Shown piece by piece: positions 1 through 7,587 of a DNA stretch of 33,948 bases. The stretch covers positions 1 through 33,948 of the forward strand of contig MWJO01000094.1 in the NCBI GenBank assembly GCA_002027195.1, in the 5' to 3' direction. Positions within the stretch are counted from its first letter, which is position 1. Every line of letters starts with the position of its first letter. The translations under genes and the position numbers were made by a program. The stretch comes from Streptomyces sp. GKU 895. Its GTDB lineage: Bacteria; Actinomycetota; Actinomycetes; Streptomycetales; Streptomycetaceae. The notes beneath the pieces are model-generated. The model saw only the letters and a program-made list of their open reading frames with translations. It did no database searches and was not told the DNA's origin.

Positions 1-205
1 CGCCGCCGTGCAGCGCCTGATCGACCTCGATGGCCGCGATGAGCTGACGTCCGCTCATGTCCGTCTGGTGGCACAGGGCGTTGGGGCGTTCCGAGGCGGA
101 CGGGGTGGCGGTGGCCGGGGCCGCCTTCTCCGTCCGGATGGCGGAGCAGGCGGTGGTCGCGAGGGGCAGCACGAGCGCGACGGCGAGAAGGACGCGACGG
201 GTCAT
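1..205 (-). CDS. Partial small lipoprotein, function unknown
   Basis: The start codon is the ATG at 205-203 on the minus strand, preceded by GGGAG four bases away, and the gene runs off the left edge of the window. The first residues are Met-Thr-Arg-Arg, then a hydrophobic stretch ending Leu-Ala-Thr-Thr-Ala-Cys, a plausible lipobox, so the product is likely exported and lipid-anchored at about Cys20. A Thr/Ala/Pro-rich linker follows, then a segment containing a single further Cys (LCHQTDMSGRQLIAAI). Only about 68 residues are visible, too few to assign a family. It is divergent from the thrS leader, with about 127 bp between the two starts. Confidence 0.7.
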   Translation of the reverse strand, partial: MTRRVLLAVALVLPLATTACSAIRTEKAAPATATPSASERPNALCHQTDMSGRQLIAAIEVDQALHGG

Positions 206-319
206 GCTCCCAAGGGATCACCGCGGCTGAGGGGGCACCACTGGTCCGGGCTGTATGGGTTACGCGACGGCCACCGAAGAGCGGGAGAAAAAGCCGTCGC
301 CCTCGGGCCGACCCCTTGT

Positions 320-325
320 TACGGT
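320..325 (+). promoter_or_regulatory. Probable -10 box (TACGGT) of the thrS leader transcript
   Basis: TACGGT fits the streptomycete -10 pattern TANNNT and lies exactly six bases before the ATG at 332, so transcription would start at or next to that ATG and give a leaderless mRNA. No convincing -35 hexamer is visible at 17-18 bp upstream. There is no Shine-Dalgarno sequence between the box and the ATG (only a run of C), which supports the leaderless reading. Inference from position and sequence only. Confidence 0.5.
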
Positions 326-331
326 CCCCCC

Positions 332-388
332 ATGAAGCGCGCCAACCCGTCTTCCACGACGACGCCGGACATGGTCCCGGCGCGCTGA
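332..388 (+). CDS. 18-aa threonine leader peptide of thrS attenuator
   Basis: An 18-codon reading frame reads MKRANPSSTTTPDMVPAR. Three consecutive ACG Thr codons lie at 356-364, and the frame is followed 14 bases later by a strong hairpin (403-432) and then by threonyl-tRNA synthetase at 476. This is the layout of ribosome-mediated attenuation: when Thr-tRNA(Thr) is scarce the ribosome stalls on the Thr codons and the downstream RNA refolds. The sequence supports three exclusive pairings: 363-370 with 374-382 (protector), 374-380 with 409-415 (antiterminator, one G-U) and 403-415 with 420-432 (terminator). It has no Shine-Dalgarno and a -10 box six bases upstream, so it is probably translated from a leaderless mRNA. 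The role is inferred from layout. Confidence 0.65.
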   Translation: MKRANPSSTTTPDMVPAR

Positions 389-402
389 CACCTGAGCTGA
401 CG

Positions 403-432
403 CGAACCCCGGGGCGAGTGCCCCGGGGTTCG
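403..432 (+). terminator. Attenuator hairpin before thrS
   Basis: A perfect 13-bp stem (CGAACCCCGGGGC at 403-415 with its complement at 420-432) closes a 4-base loop GAGT. There is no U-tract, as is common for streptomycete terminators. It sits between the Thr-rich leader peptide and the thrS Shine-Dalgarno (463-467). The 5' arm (409-415) can alternatively pair with 374-380 inside the leader peptide, which would prevent terminator formation. Confidence 0.65.
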
Positions 433-475
433 TGCTGTGCGGCGGCGCTCGTCTCTCGATACGGAGGACAACGCC

Positions 476-1708
476 ATGAACGCCGACAACCCCCGACACG
501 ACCACCGCCGACTCGGCCGTGACCTCGGCCTGTTCGACACCGACCCCCTCATCGGCGCCGGGCTGCCGTACTGGCTGCCGGACGGGGCCGTCGTACGGCA
601 CACCCTGGAGGAGTACGTCAGGGAGGCGGAACGCGGCGCCGGGTACCGGCACGTGTACTCGCCGGTGCTCGGGAAGCGGGAGCTGTACGAGATCTCGGGG
701 CACTGGGACCACTACAGCGAGGACATGTTCCCGCCCATGAAACTGGGCGGCGAGGACGTCGTGCTGCGCCCCAGCCTCTGTCCGCACCACGCCCTCATCT
801 ACCGGTCACGGTCTCATTCGTACCGCGAACTGCCCCTCCGCATCGCCGAGTTGGGCGGCATGTACCGCTCGGAGCTCTCCGGGGTGCTCGGCGGGCTGAC
901 CCGCGTGCGGTCCATCCAGCTGAACGACGCCCATGTCTTCTGCACCCTGGACCAGGCCGTCGAGGAGGCCCGCGCCGCCCTCGCGCTCATCCGCCGCGCC
1001 TACGCCGACCTCGGCATCCGCGCCGCCCGGTACCGGCTCTCCCTGCCGGGGGAGGGCGACAAGTACGTGGCCGACCCGGAGCTGTGGCGCCGGGCCACCG
1101 CACTGCTCGAACAGGTCCTGGACGGCGTCGAGTACGAGGCCGTCGAGGGCGAGGCCGCCTTCTACGGGCCGAAGATCGACGTGCAGATCGCCGACCCCGC
1201 GGGCCGCGAGTCCACCCTCTCCACCGTCCAGATCGACTTCCACCAGCCCGAACGCTTCGACCTGCACTACATCGGCCCCGACGGCGCGAAGCACCGCCCC
1301 GTCATGGTGCACCGCAGCATCATCGGCAGCGTCGAACGGGCCGTCGCGCATCTCGTCGAGGAGCACGGCGGGGCGTTCCCGGCCTGGCTCGCGCCGGTGC
1401 AGCTGGTCGTGCTGCCGGTGGCGCAGGAGCAGTGTGCGCAGGCGGAGAAGGTCGTACGGCGTGCTCTCGACCTCGGGCTGCGGGCCGAGCTCGCCGGTCC
1501 GGAGCACGGCACCCTCGGCGCCCGGGTGCGCGAGGCGCGGCTCGTGCCGTACGTCGCGGTGGTCGGGGAGCGGGAGGCCGACGGCGAGCTGGCCGCCGTA
1601 CGGCTGCGGGACGGCCGCAAGCCTGGGTCGGTGCCGGTGGACCAGCTGCTGCACCGCGTCCGGTCGGTCGTGGAGGATCGTGGCGCCGAACTATGGGCTG
1701 CTGCGTAA
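476..1708 (+). CDS. thrS: Threonyl-tRNA synthetase, short form without TGS and editing domains
   Basis: Class II synthetase that charges tRNA(Thr) with threonine. The 410-residue product starts directly in the catalytic core. Class II motif 1 is near residues 16-45; the Zn ligand Cys is in LRPSLCPHH (C102), the second ligand His in NDAHVFC (H153), and motif 3 contains MVHRSIIGSVER. The C-terminal anticodon-binding domain follows (about 315-405). Family enzymes such as E. coli ThrRS (642 aa) carry about 225 extra N-terminal residues with TGS and editing domains, absent here. S. coelicolor also has such a second, short thrS, so this is probably the paralogue rather than a truncation. The ATG at 476 is chosen because GGAGG lies at 463-467. 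Regulation is probably by the upstream Thr leader; the nucleoside hydrolase follows after 28 bp. Confidence 0.9.
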   Translation: MNADNPRHDHRRLGRDLGLFDTDPLIGAGLPYWLPDGAVVRHTLEEYVREAERGAGYRHVYSPVLGKRELYEISGHWDHYSEDMFPPMKLGGEDVVLRPSLCPHHALIYRSRSHSYRELPLRIAELGGMYRSELSGVLGGLTRVRSIQLNDAHVFCTLDQAVEEARAALALIRRAYADLGIRAARYRLSLPGEGDKYVADPELWRRATALLEQVLDGVEYEAVEGEAAFYGPKIDVQIADPAGRESTLSTVQIDFHQPERFDLHYIGPDGAKHRPVMVHRSIIGSVERAVAHLVEEHGGAFPAWLAPVQLVVLPVAQEQCAQAEKVVRRALDLGLRAELAGPEHGTLGARVREARLVPYVAVVGEREADGELAAVRLRDGRKPGSVPVDQLLHRVRSVVEDRGAELWAAA

Positions 1709-1736
1709 GGTCGGTGACACGACGGAAGGAGTCCCC

Positions 1737-2696
1737 GTGACCGCCCAGCCCCTCCCCGTGATCATCGACTGCGACACCGGCGTCGACGACGCGCTCGCCC
1801 TGCTGTTCGCCGTACGGCACCCCGGTCTCGACGTCCGCGCGATCACCTGCGTGGCCGGGAACACCGACGTCGACGGGGTCGTACGCAACACGCTGACCGT
1901 CCTGGAGACGGCCGGCGCCGGGGACATCCCCGTCGCGCGGGGCGCCGAGCGGCCGTTGATCGAGCCGGTGCGCACGGCCTCGCACGTGCACGGGCAGGAC
2001 GGCATGGGCGACCTCGGGCTGCCCGCGCCGACCCGGCGCCCGGTGGACCTCGACGCGGTGGCCCTGCTGCGGCGCGAGATCCTCGCCTCGCCGCGCCCGG
2101 TGACCCTGATCCCCACCGCCCCGCTGACCAACATCGCACTGCTGCTGCGGACCCACCCGGAGGTGACGCGCAACATCGAGCGGATCGTGTTCATGGGCGG
2201 CGCGGTGGAGGTCGGCAACGCCACGCCGGTCGCCGAGTTCAACGTGTGGCACGACCCGGAGGCCGCCGCGATCCTGCTCACCGCGGGGGTGCCGATCACC
2301 ATGTACGGCCTCGACGTCTTCCGGCGGGTCATCGTGCCCGCCGCGGACGTGCAGCGGCTGCGCGGCAGCTCCGACCCCCGGCTGCGGCTGGCCGGCGAGC
2401 TGCTCGCCCACCGCGACCCGGCCACCTCCGGCGACCCCACGCCCACCGGCGGCCTCGGCGACGCGGGCGCGGTGTGCGCGGTCGCCGACCCCGGCGGCCT
2501 CACCACCAGCCTCCTGCCCGTCGAGGTCTCCCTCGCCCCCGGCCCGACCCGCGGCCAGACCATCGTCGACCGCCGCCCGCGGCCCGGCGAGGCCGAGATC
2601 CACGAGGGCGAGCGCGAGCTGCGCCTGGTGGACGTGGCGTTGGACGTCGACGTCGAGCGGTACGTGAAGCTGTGGCTGGGTGCGGTGGAGGGCTAG
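1737..2696 (+). CDS. Nucleoside hydrolase (IunH/RihA family)
   Basis: Cleaves the N-glycosidic bond of (ribo)nucleosides to base and sugar, a purine/pyrimidine salvage role. The protein is 319 aa, the usual family length. The N-terminal calcium/ribose-binding signature is IIDCDTGVDDALAL with Asp11, Asp13, Asp17 and Asp18. The FMGGAVEVGN and EFNVWHDPEAA motifs in the middle are also family hallmarks. The C-terminal calcium-ligand Asp is D242, but the preceding residue is Gly241, whereas inosine-uridine hydrolases have His at this place as leaving-group acid. The GTG start is preceded by GGAAGGAG with ideal spacing. It lies 28 bp after thrS on the same strand, so the two probably share a transcript and the Thr attenuator. 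The exact substrate cannot be told. Confidence 0.9.
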   Translation: MTAQPLPVIIDCDTGVDDALALLFAVRHPGLDVRAITCVAGNTDVDGVVRNTLTVLETAGAGDIPVARGAERPLIEPVRTASHVHGQDGMGDLGLPAPTRRPVDLDAVALLRREILASPRPVTLIPTAPLTNIALLLRTHPEVTRNIERIVFMGGAVEVGNATPVAEFNVWHDPEAAAILLTAGVPITMYGLDVFRRVIVPAADVQRLRGSSDPRLRLAGELLAHRDPATSGDPTPTGGLGDAGAVCAVADPGGLTTSLLPVEVSLAPGPTRGQTIVDRRPRPGEAEIHEGERELRLVDVALDVDVERYVKLWLGAVEG

Positions 2697-2724
2697 GCAG
2701 CCCAGAACGCACTGGACGCACTGA

Positions 2725-2752
2725 ACGCCGGGCAGGTCCCCTTGCCCGGCGT
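2725..2752. terminator. Bidirectional hairpin between nucleoside hydrolase and LAETG protein gene
   Basis: ACGCCGGGCA (2725-2734) pairs with TGCCCGGCGT (2743-2752), a 10-bp perfect stem over an 8-base loop. It lies between two convergent stop codons (2696 and 2786), the expected place for a shared terminator. Confidence 0.65.
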
Positions 2753-2785
2753 CCAGATGACGGTCGATTCCCTTGGCGGAATCCC

Positions 2786-3712
2786 TTACGCGCGCGTCGC
2801 CTTGCGCCGACGCGTCGCCAGGACGATGCCCGCACCGCCGGCCAGCAGCACGGCCGCGCCGCCCGCGATGATCGGGGTGTTGCTGCTGGCGCCGGTCTCC
2901 GCGAGGTCGCCACCGCCGCCGTTCGGGGTGGCGGCCGGGGCGGTGGAGGACGTGGACGCCGACGGGGTGTCCTCGCCCGCCGGGGTGGACTCCGAAGCCG
3001 ACGGGGTCGGGGTCTCGGACTCGGACGCCGGCGGGGTGGTCTCCTCGGCCGGGGTGGACTCCGAGGCGGACGGGGTGGGCGTCGGGGTCGGCGACGGCTG
3101 GGCCGTGCAGTCCTTGGTGCCGCCGTTCCAGGCCGCGATCAGCTTGTCCTTGATGACCGGGTGGTCCGGGCCCTTCGGCAGGTCGCCGTGCTGGAAGCCG
3201 TCGTTGGCGTCGAGCTTGCCGTCGAACTTCGTGTTGCCCCGGTAGAGGTCGATCTGCGCGTAGCAGCCCTGGTCCGGGATGGCGATGTCGAGGGTGTCGG
3301 TCCCGCCGGCCTTGACGGTCACGGTGTCGAAGTCGTGGAAGACCTGCTCGCCGGAGGTGGCGAAGGTCGGACCGTGCGCCCGGTAGGAGGCGAGCGAGGC
3401 CGTGCAGGTGGACGCGTTGCCCGCGGTGCGGACCGTGACGTGGACCTTGCCGTCGTCGGTCGGCTTGAGGTTCTGGTCGTCGACCTTGACGGAGGGGAAG
3501 AAGTTCTTGCCGTCGAGGGAGAACTCGCACAGCTCGGTGCCGGTCTCGGTGCCGGCGCCCGTGCCGGGCTTGTAGCTGCCGCCGTCGTCCCAGCCCTTTC
3601 CGCCGGGGCAGTCGGTGGCCGAGGCGACGGAAGCGGTGAAGGCGCAGATGGCGAGCGTCGCGGCGCCCGTCCCCAGCAGGCGGCGCACAGTGACAGATCT
3701 CGCTATGGACAT
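2786..3712 (-). CDS. Sortase-anchored (LAETG) cell-wall surface protein
   Basis: A 308-residue exported protein. Residues 1-32 form a signal peptide (MSIARSVTVRR, hydrophobic core, cleavage after ASVASA). The mature N-terminal half (about 33-200) is a beta-rich domain with scattered Cys residues. Residues about 200-265 are a Thr/Pro/Ser/Glu stalk with two near-repeats of TPSASESTPA. The C-terminus has LAETG (270-274), a hydrophobic helix and the basic tail RRRK. LAxTG is the motif used by streptomycete class E sortases, so the protein should be covalently attached to peptidoglycan. The ATG at 3712 is used because it opens the signal peptide; its Shine-Dalgarno is weak. The function of the ectodomain is not recognised. 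No sortase gene lies in the window. Confidence 0.85.
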   Translation of the reverse strand: MSIARSVTVRRLLGTGAATLAICAFTASVASATDCPGGKGWDDGGSYKPGTGAGTETGTELCEFSLDGKNFFPSVKVDDQNLKPTDDGKVHVTVRTAGNASTCTASLASYRAHGPTFATSGEQVFHDFDTVTVKAGGTDTLDIAIPDQGCYAQIDLYRGNTKFDGKLDANDGFQHGDLPKGPDHPVIKDKLIAAWNGGTKDCTAQPSPTPTPTPSASESTPAEETTPPASESETPTPSASESTPAGEDTPSASTSSTAPAATPNGGGGDLAETGASSNTPIIAGGAAVLLAGGAGIVLATRRRKATRA

Positions 3713-4020
3713 GCGTATCCCATCAGGGTGGAGTGAACCGAAAGGCGCTGTGGAGCGCTGCGGAGCGCAAAAGGGCGCTCGGAAACATTGGACCCATTGG
3801 TCACACGAGTCACACGCACAACAGCGTGCGGACATCGTGGATCTCCCGCCGGAAGCCTGTCAACCTGCGGGAATGCAAGGTTGGTTCGGCGGTCATCACA
3901 ATTTCGCCACACAGGGAACGCGCTGCTCCACGAAATGCACGGGGTTCGCCCGTGCACAGCTGGGGACAGATTCCCCTTTGTATGTCTTTTCCGTCCGCAC
4001 GGATCAGCCAGGAGCGCCGC
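3713..4020. other. 308-bp divergent intergenic region
   Basis: It separates the LAETG protein gene (left) from the alpha-glucosidase (right). Nothing in it looks coding. It contains an octamer direct repeat (GTCACACG at 3800-3807 and 3809-3816), a short imperfect inverted repeat at 3861-3883, and a 5-bp inverted repeat GGGGA/TCCCC at 3962-3976. The Shine-Dalgarno AGGAG for the glucosidase is at 4010-4014. The region must hold the promoters of both genes, but no unambiguous -35/-10 pair could be fixed by eye. Confidence 0.5.
3861..3883. promoter_or_regulatory. Candidate operator upstream of alpha-glucosidase
   Basis: An imperfect inverted repeat: CAACCTGC on the left and GCAAGGTTG on the right, with one extra base in one arm and a short centre. 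Its place, about 140 bp before an alpha-glucosidase gene, and the TTGCA-like core recall the sites used by LacI-type maltose regulators (MalR/AglR) in Streptomyces, but the match is loose. Confidence 0.3.
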
Positions 4021-5670
4021 GTGACCCCCGACCTCTCGTCCAAGGACCCGAACTGGTGGCGACAGGCCGTCATCTACCAGATCTACCCCCGCAGCTTCGC
4101 CGACGCCGACGGTGACGGCCTCGGGGACCTGAAGGGCATCACCGCCCGCCTCACCCACCTGGCCGCCCTCGGCGTCGACGCCCTGTGGCTGAGCCCCTTC
4201 TACCCCTCCGAGCTCGCCGACGGCGGCTACGACGTCGCCGACTACCGTGACGTCGACCCCCGGCTCGGCACCCTCGACGACTTCGACGCGCTGGCCGCCG
4301 AGGCCCACCGCCTCGGTCTCAAGGTCATCGTCGACCTCGTCCCCAACCACAGCTCCCACCGGCACGCCTGGTTCCAGGAGGCGCTCGCGGCGGGGCCCGG
4401 CTCGGCCGCCCGCGCCCGGTACGTGTTCCGCGACGGCCGCGGCGCGCACGGCGAACTCCCGCCCACCGACTGGCAGTCGGTCTTCGGCGGCAGCGCGTGG
4501 GAACGCGTCCCGGACGGACAGTGGTACCTGCACCTGTTCACCCCCGAGCAGCCCGACTTCGACTGGGGCAACGAGGAGGTCCGCGCCGACTTCCGCACCA
4601 CCCTGCGCTTCTGGTCCGACCGGGGCGTCGACGGCTTCCGCGTCGACGTCGCCCACGCCCTCGCCAAGGACCTCGCCGAACCCCTGCGCGACCTGGGCGC
4701 ACCCGCCCTCAGCGGCGAGGACGCGCTCACCGAGTTCGCCCCCGGCACCCACCCGTTCTTCGACCGCGACGAGGTCCACGAGATCTACCGCGACTGGCGC
4801 ACGGTCCTCGACTCCTACCGCCCGCCCCGCATGGCCGTCGCCGAGGCCTGGGTCCCGAGCGCCGAGCGGCGCGCGCTCTACGCCCGCCCCGAGGAACTCG
4901 GCCAGGCCTTCAACTTCGCCTACCTGCAGACACCCTGGGACGCCGACGCGCTCCGCCAGGTCATCACCGACTCCCTCGCGGGTGCCCGTGCGGCCGGCGC
5001 CTCGGCCACCTGGGTGCTCTCCAACCACGACGTCGTACGCCACACCTCACGCCTGTTGCTCCCGCCGGGCACCGACGAGAACGCCTGGCTGCTGTCCGGC
5101 GGCCACGCCCCCGGGATCGACCCGGAACGGGGCCTGCGCCGGGGCCGCGCCGCGACCCTCCTCATGCTGGCGCTGCCGGGTTCGTCGTACGTCTACCAGG
5201 GCGAGGAACTCGGCCTGCCCGAGGTCGCCGACCTGCCCGTCGAGGTGCTCCAGGACCCGGTCTGGGAGCAGACGGGGCGGGTCCGCAAGGGCCGCGACGG
5301 CTGCCGGGTGCCGCTGCCGTGGACGCGGACCGGCCCCTCGTACGGATTCGGGGCGGGCGGCGCCTGGCTGCCGCAGCCGGAGAGCTTCGCGGCGTACGCC
5401 GTCGAGGCGCAGGAGGGCGTCGAGGGCTCGACCCTGGAGCTGTACCGCACCGCCCTGAAGCTGCGCCGCAAGCTGCTTCAGGGCGAGACGCTCACCTGGG
5501 TGGCGGACGGCCCGCCGGGAGTGCTGGAGTTCGCCCGGCACGACGGCTGGCGGTGCGTGACGAACCTGTCGGACACGGCCGTCGCGCTGCCGGAGGGTGA
5601 GGTGCTGGTCGCCAGCGGCCCGCTGGAGGGCGGGCTGCTGGGGCCGGACACCACGGTGTGGCTGGCGTAG
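4021..5670 (+). CDS. GH13 alpha-glucosidase
   Basis: Cytoplasmic retaining alpha-glucosidase (no signal peptide) that releases glucose from maltose, maltodextrin or related alpha-glucosides. The 549-residue protein opens with the family signature WWRQAVIYQIYPRSF. The four GH13 motifs are present: DLVPNH (105-110), GFRVDVAH with nucleophile D209, VAEAW with acid/base E275, and SNHD with stabiliser D337. The C-terminal beta domain (about 450-549) is short and ends TTVWLA. The GTG start is chosen because AGGAG lies at 4010-4014 with 6-base spacing and because the conserved N-terminus follows at once; the frame is open upstream but unlike the family. No sugar transporter adjoins it. A LacI-family regulator would be usual for such genes. 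Confidence 0.93.
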   Translation: MTPDLSSKDPNWWRQAVIYQIYPRSFADADGDGLGDLKGITARLTHLAALGVDALWLSPFYPSELADGGYDVADYRDVDPRLGTLDDFDALAAEAHRLGLKVIVDLVPNHSSHRHAWFQEALAAGPGSAARARYVFRDGRGAHGELPPTDWQSVFGGSAWERVPDGQWYLHLFTPEQPDFDWGNEEVRADFRTTLRFWSDRGVDGFRVDVAHALAKDLAEPLRDLGAPALSGEDALTEFAPGTHPFFDRDEVHEIYRDWRTVLDSYRPPRMAVAEAWVPSAERRALYARPEELGQAFNFAYLQTPWDADALRQVITDSLAGARAAGASATWVLSNHDVVRHTSRLLLPPGTDENAWLLSGGHAPGIDPERGLRRGRAATLLMLALPGSSYVYQGEELGLPEVADLPVEVLQDPVWEQTGRVRKGRDGCRVPLPWTRTGPSYGFGAGGAWLPQPESFAAYAVEAQEGVEGSTLELYRTALKLRRKLLQGETLTWVADGPPGVLEFARHDGWRCVTNLSDTAVALPEGEVLVASGPLEGGLLGPDTTVWLA

Positions 5671-5677
5671 CGAACGG

Positions 5678-6445
5678 TCAGCCGATGGTCGGGCTCGGCG
5701 TCGCGCCCGCGCCCCCCTGCTCGCCCGGGATGGCGATCGGGGTGGATGTCGGGCTCGGCGGCGGGGTCAGCACGACCATGGGGGCGCCGGGCTGCGGGGC
5801 CGGCGGCGTCAGGTCGGTGTCCGGCAGCTTCGGCGGGGTGGTCTGCTGGAAGAGGGCCTGGTCGAAATTGACGAAGCCGGTCTTCTCCATGACCGTGATG
5901 TGGTCGAGGACCGTGTTGTTGGCCATGTCGGCCAGCGAGCGCACCAGCGAGTTCTTGGTGGTGGAGCGGATCTTGGCGATCGCGTTGAAGATCGAACCGT
6001 GCGTCGTGCGCAGGATGTTGGCGAAGTTCGAGTCGAACTCCCTGCCGTTGCTGGTCTCGATGGTGTTGACGAAGCCCTGCTGCTGCGGGCTCGCCACGTT
6101 CGGCAGCGTGACGTTGAGCATCGGGGCGATCTTGCGGCAGGCCGCGTCCAGGGCGGCGTGACCGTCGATGAGATGCCGGCCCGCCTCCTTGACCTCGGGG
6201 GTCGTGCCCTTCTCCAGTGCGACCTTCCCCAGCGGGTACTCCCACAGTCCCGCCGCCCGCACCTTGACCACGAAGTCGCGGTCCTGCTCGGTCAACGGCC
6301 CCCACTGCGTCTGTGCGATGACGCGGTCCTGGGCCGTGGCCGTCTTGCTGACTCCGAGCATCGTGGGATAGGCGAGCGCGACGATCGTCAGGCTGAGCGC
6401 ACCGCCCACGAAGAGCGTTCCCGTCGCGTTCCGCGAAAAGCGCAC
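5678..6445 (-). CDS. DUF4142 domain protein, membrane-anchored or secreted
   Basis: A 255-residue protein of the DUF4142 (ferritin-like, formerly 'putative outer membrane') family. A hydrophobic segment at about residues 10-28 serves as a signal peptide or anchor. The DUF4142 helical domain spans about 45-195, with the characteristic EYPLGKVALEKG and HLIDGHAALD stretches. A Pro/Thr-rich tail (about 205-255) suggests an extracytoplasmic location. The function of the family is unknown. The GTG at 6445 is chosen because GGAG lies five bases upstream (6454-6451). This ribosome site is itself part of an inverted repeat that could hide it (see 6444-6528). The gene is convergent with the alpha-glucosidase, with only seven bases between the stops. 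Confidence 0.82.
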   Translation of the reverse strand: MRFSRNATGTLFVGGALSLTIVALAYPTMLGVSKTATAQDRVIAQTQWGPLTEQDRDFVVKVRAAGLWEYPLGKVALEKGTTPEVKEAGRHLIDGHAALDAACRKIAPMLNVTLPNVASPQQQGFVNTIETSNGREFDSNFANILRTTHGSIFNAIAKIRSTTKNSLVRSLADMANNTVLDHITVMEKTGFVNFDQALFQQTTPPKLPDTDLTPPAPQPGAPMVVLTPPPSPTSTPIAIPGEQGGAGATPSPTIG

Positions 6446-6528
6446 CGTGGCTCCTGTCCGGTCGGGGGTCGTACGACCCTCTGTACGGACGAGGAGCCAC
6501 GGTTGTTCATGCTGTGACAGGAGCCACG
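6444..6528. repeat. One inverted and two direct repeat copies covering the DUF4142 ribosome site
   Basis: GACAGGAGCCACG at 6516-6528 and GGAGCCACGGT at 6493-6503 are both exact reverse complements of parts of ACCGTGGCTCCTGTC at 6444-6458. In the minus-strand transcript the last copy contains the GGAG ribosome site and reaches into the GTG start of the DUF4142 gene. Either upstream copy could pair with it (13 bp or 11 bp), so the repeats form two alternative hairpins that both mask translation initiation. They could also be protein-binding sites. Confidence 0.6.
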
Positions 6529-6678
6529 CGGGGTCTGCCACTTGAGGTCATGCCCCCCATCAGGCGACCGCTTCCGCCATACGGCCGCACAGCGCACGTG
6601 CCCCGGGACGGCACCCCGCGACAATCGCACCAGGGGGTGGGCCCGACCGACCTCGTCCGCACAGGGAGCCCGCACACG

Positions 6679-7494
6679 ATGAGCAGGTCCAGGAACACCG
6701 TCGTCCTTGGCATCGCCTCCGCCCTCGCCGCGCTCGGCGTGATGACGCCCGCTCAGGGAGCGGAAAGCGCACGTGAACTGTGGGGAGACGTCACGGTCCT
6801 GCCCGGCCGGGAGGGCATCGTCGAGATCGCCGGGTACGAGGGGGGCGCGCTCGGCGCCGGGTCCCGGCTGACCCTGACCGCGCCGGAGGGCGCCGAGGTG
6901 ACGCAGACGCCCATGCGCGCCCAGGACTACCGGGGCCGGGTCGACGCCGACGGCGACAGCGCGTCGTACACCTGGTCCGGTCCGGCGAGCGGACGTCCCT
7001 GGCAGGGCCGTTCCTTCCCGTTCGTGCTGGCCGTGCCCGCCGACGCGGTGCCCGGCACCCGGCTCGCCGGCTGCGTGGTGCGTCTCACGGACGCGCGCGG
7101 CACCCGTAAGGACGTCGGGACCTGCGCGGTCACCGTCGGCCTGCCCGAACCGACCCTCACCCGCCCGGCGTCCGGGATCGCGCTCGCCGCGCGGCCGGTG
7201 ACGGGTGGTGCGGCCTACCCGGGGGCACAGATCACCGTCCGGTACGAGGACACGAAGGACGAGGGCGTGACCGGGCAGGGCCCGGAGCCGGGCACCGAGG
7301 TGTGCACGGCGACGGCGGGCCGGGACGGCAGGTGGACCTGCGTCCCCTCCACCGCACTGCCGACGGGCCCGGGCCGGTTGCAGGCGACGGCGACCTTCAA
7401 CGGGGTGACCGCGGTGAGCGAGCAGATCTATGTGGCGGTCGGCGGCGCCGGGCGGGCCGGGGGCTATCAGGGCGGGGACGACCTCACGCAGTGA
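6679..7494 (+). CDS. Secreted beta-rich protein, function unknown
   Basis: A 271-residue exported protein. Residues 1-28 form a clear Sec signal peptide (MSRSRNTVV, hydrophobic core, cleavage after PAQGA). The mature part seems to hold two immunoglobulin-like beta-sandwich modules: about 32-155, with one Cys pair near VVRLTD and GTCAV, and about 158-255, with EVCTAT and WTCVPS as a second pair. The second module resembles bacterial Ig-like domains of the type that end in ATFNGVTAVSEQ. A Gly-rich tail follows. There is no LPxTG motif or anchor. The ATG at 6679 has AGGGAG about 10 bases upstream and opens the signal peptide. It is divergent from the DUF4142 gene. Confidence 0.8.
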   Translation: MSRSRNTVVLGIASALAALGVMTPAQGAESARELWGDVTVLPGREGIVEIAGYEGGALGAGSRLTLTAPEGAEVTQTPMRAQDYRGRVDADGDSASYTWSGPASGRPWQGRSFPFVLAVPADAVPGTRLAGCVVRLTDARGTRKDVGTCAVTVGLPEPTLTRPASGIALAARPVTGGAAYPGAQITVRYEDTKDEGVTGQGPEPGTEVCTATAGRDGRWTCVPSTALPTGPGRLQATATFNGVTAVSEQIYVAVGGAGRAGGYQGGDDLTQ

Positions 7495-7587
7495 GCGTGA
7501 CTGGCGAATTACTGAGTCTTGGGGTTCGTAATGCGGACGATTCAGTGCGTGACCTCCCGTATTCCGTCCGCACGTTGACCGTTCATT

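Noticed and set aside
1320..3530. A 736-codon open frame on the minus strand
   Set aside because: Antisense to thrS and the nucleoside hydrolase, with no ribosome site and no recognisable domain.
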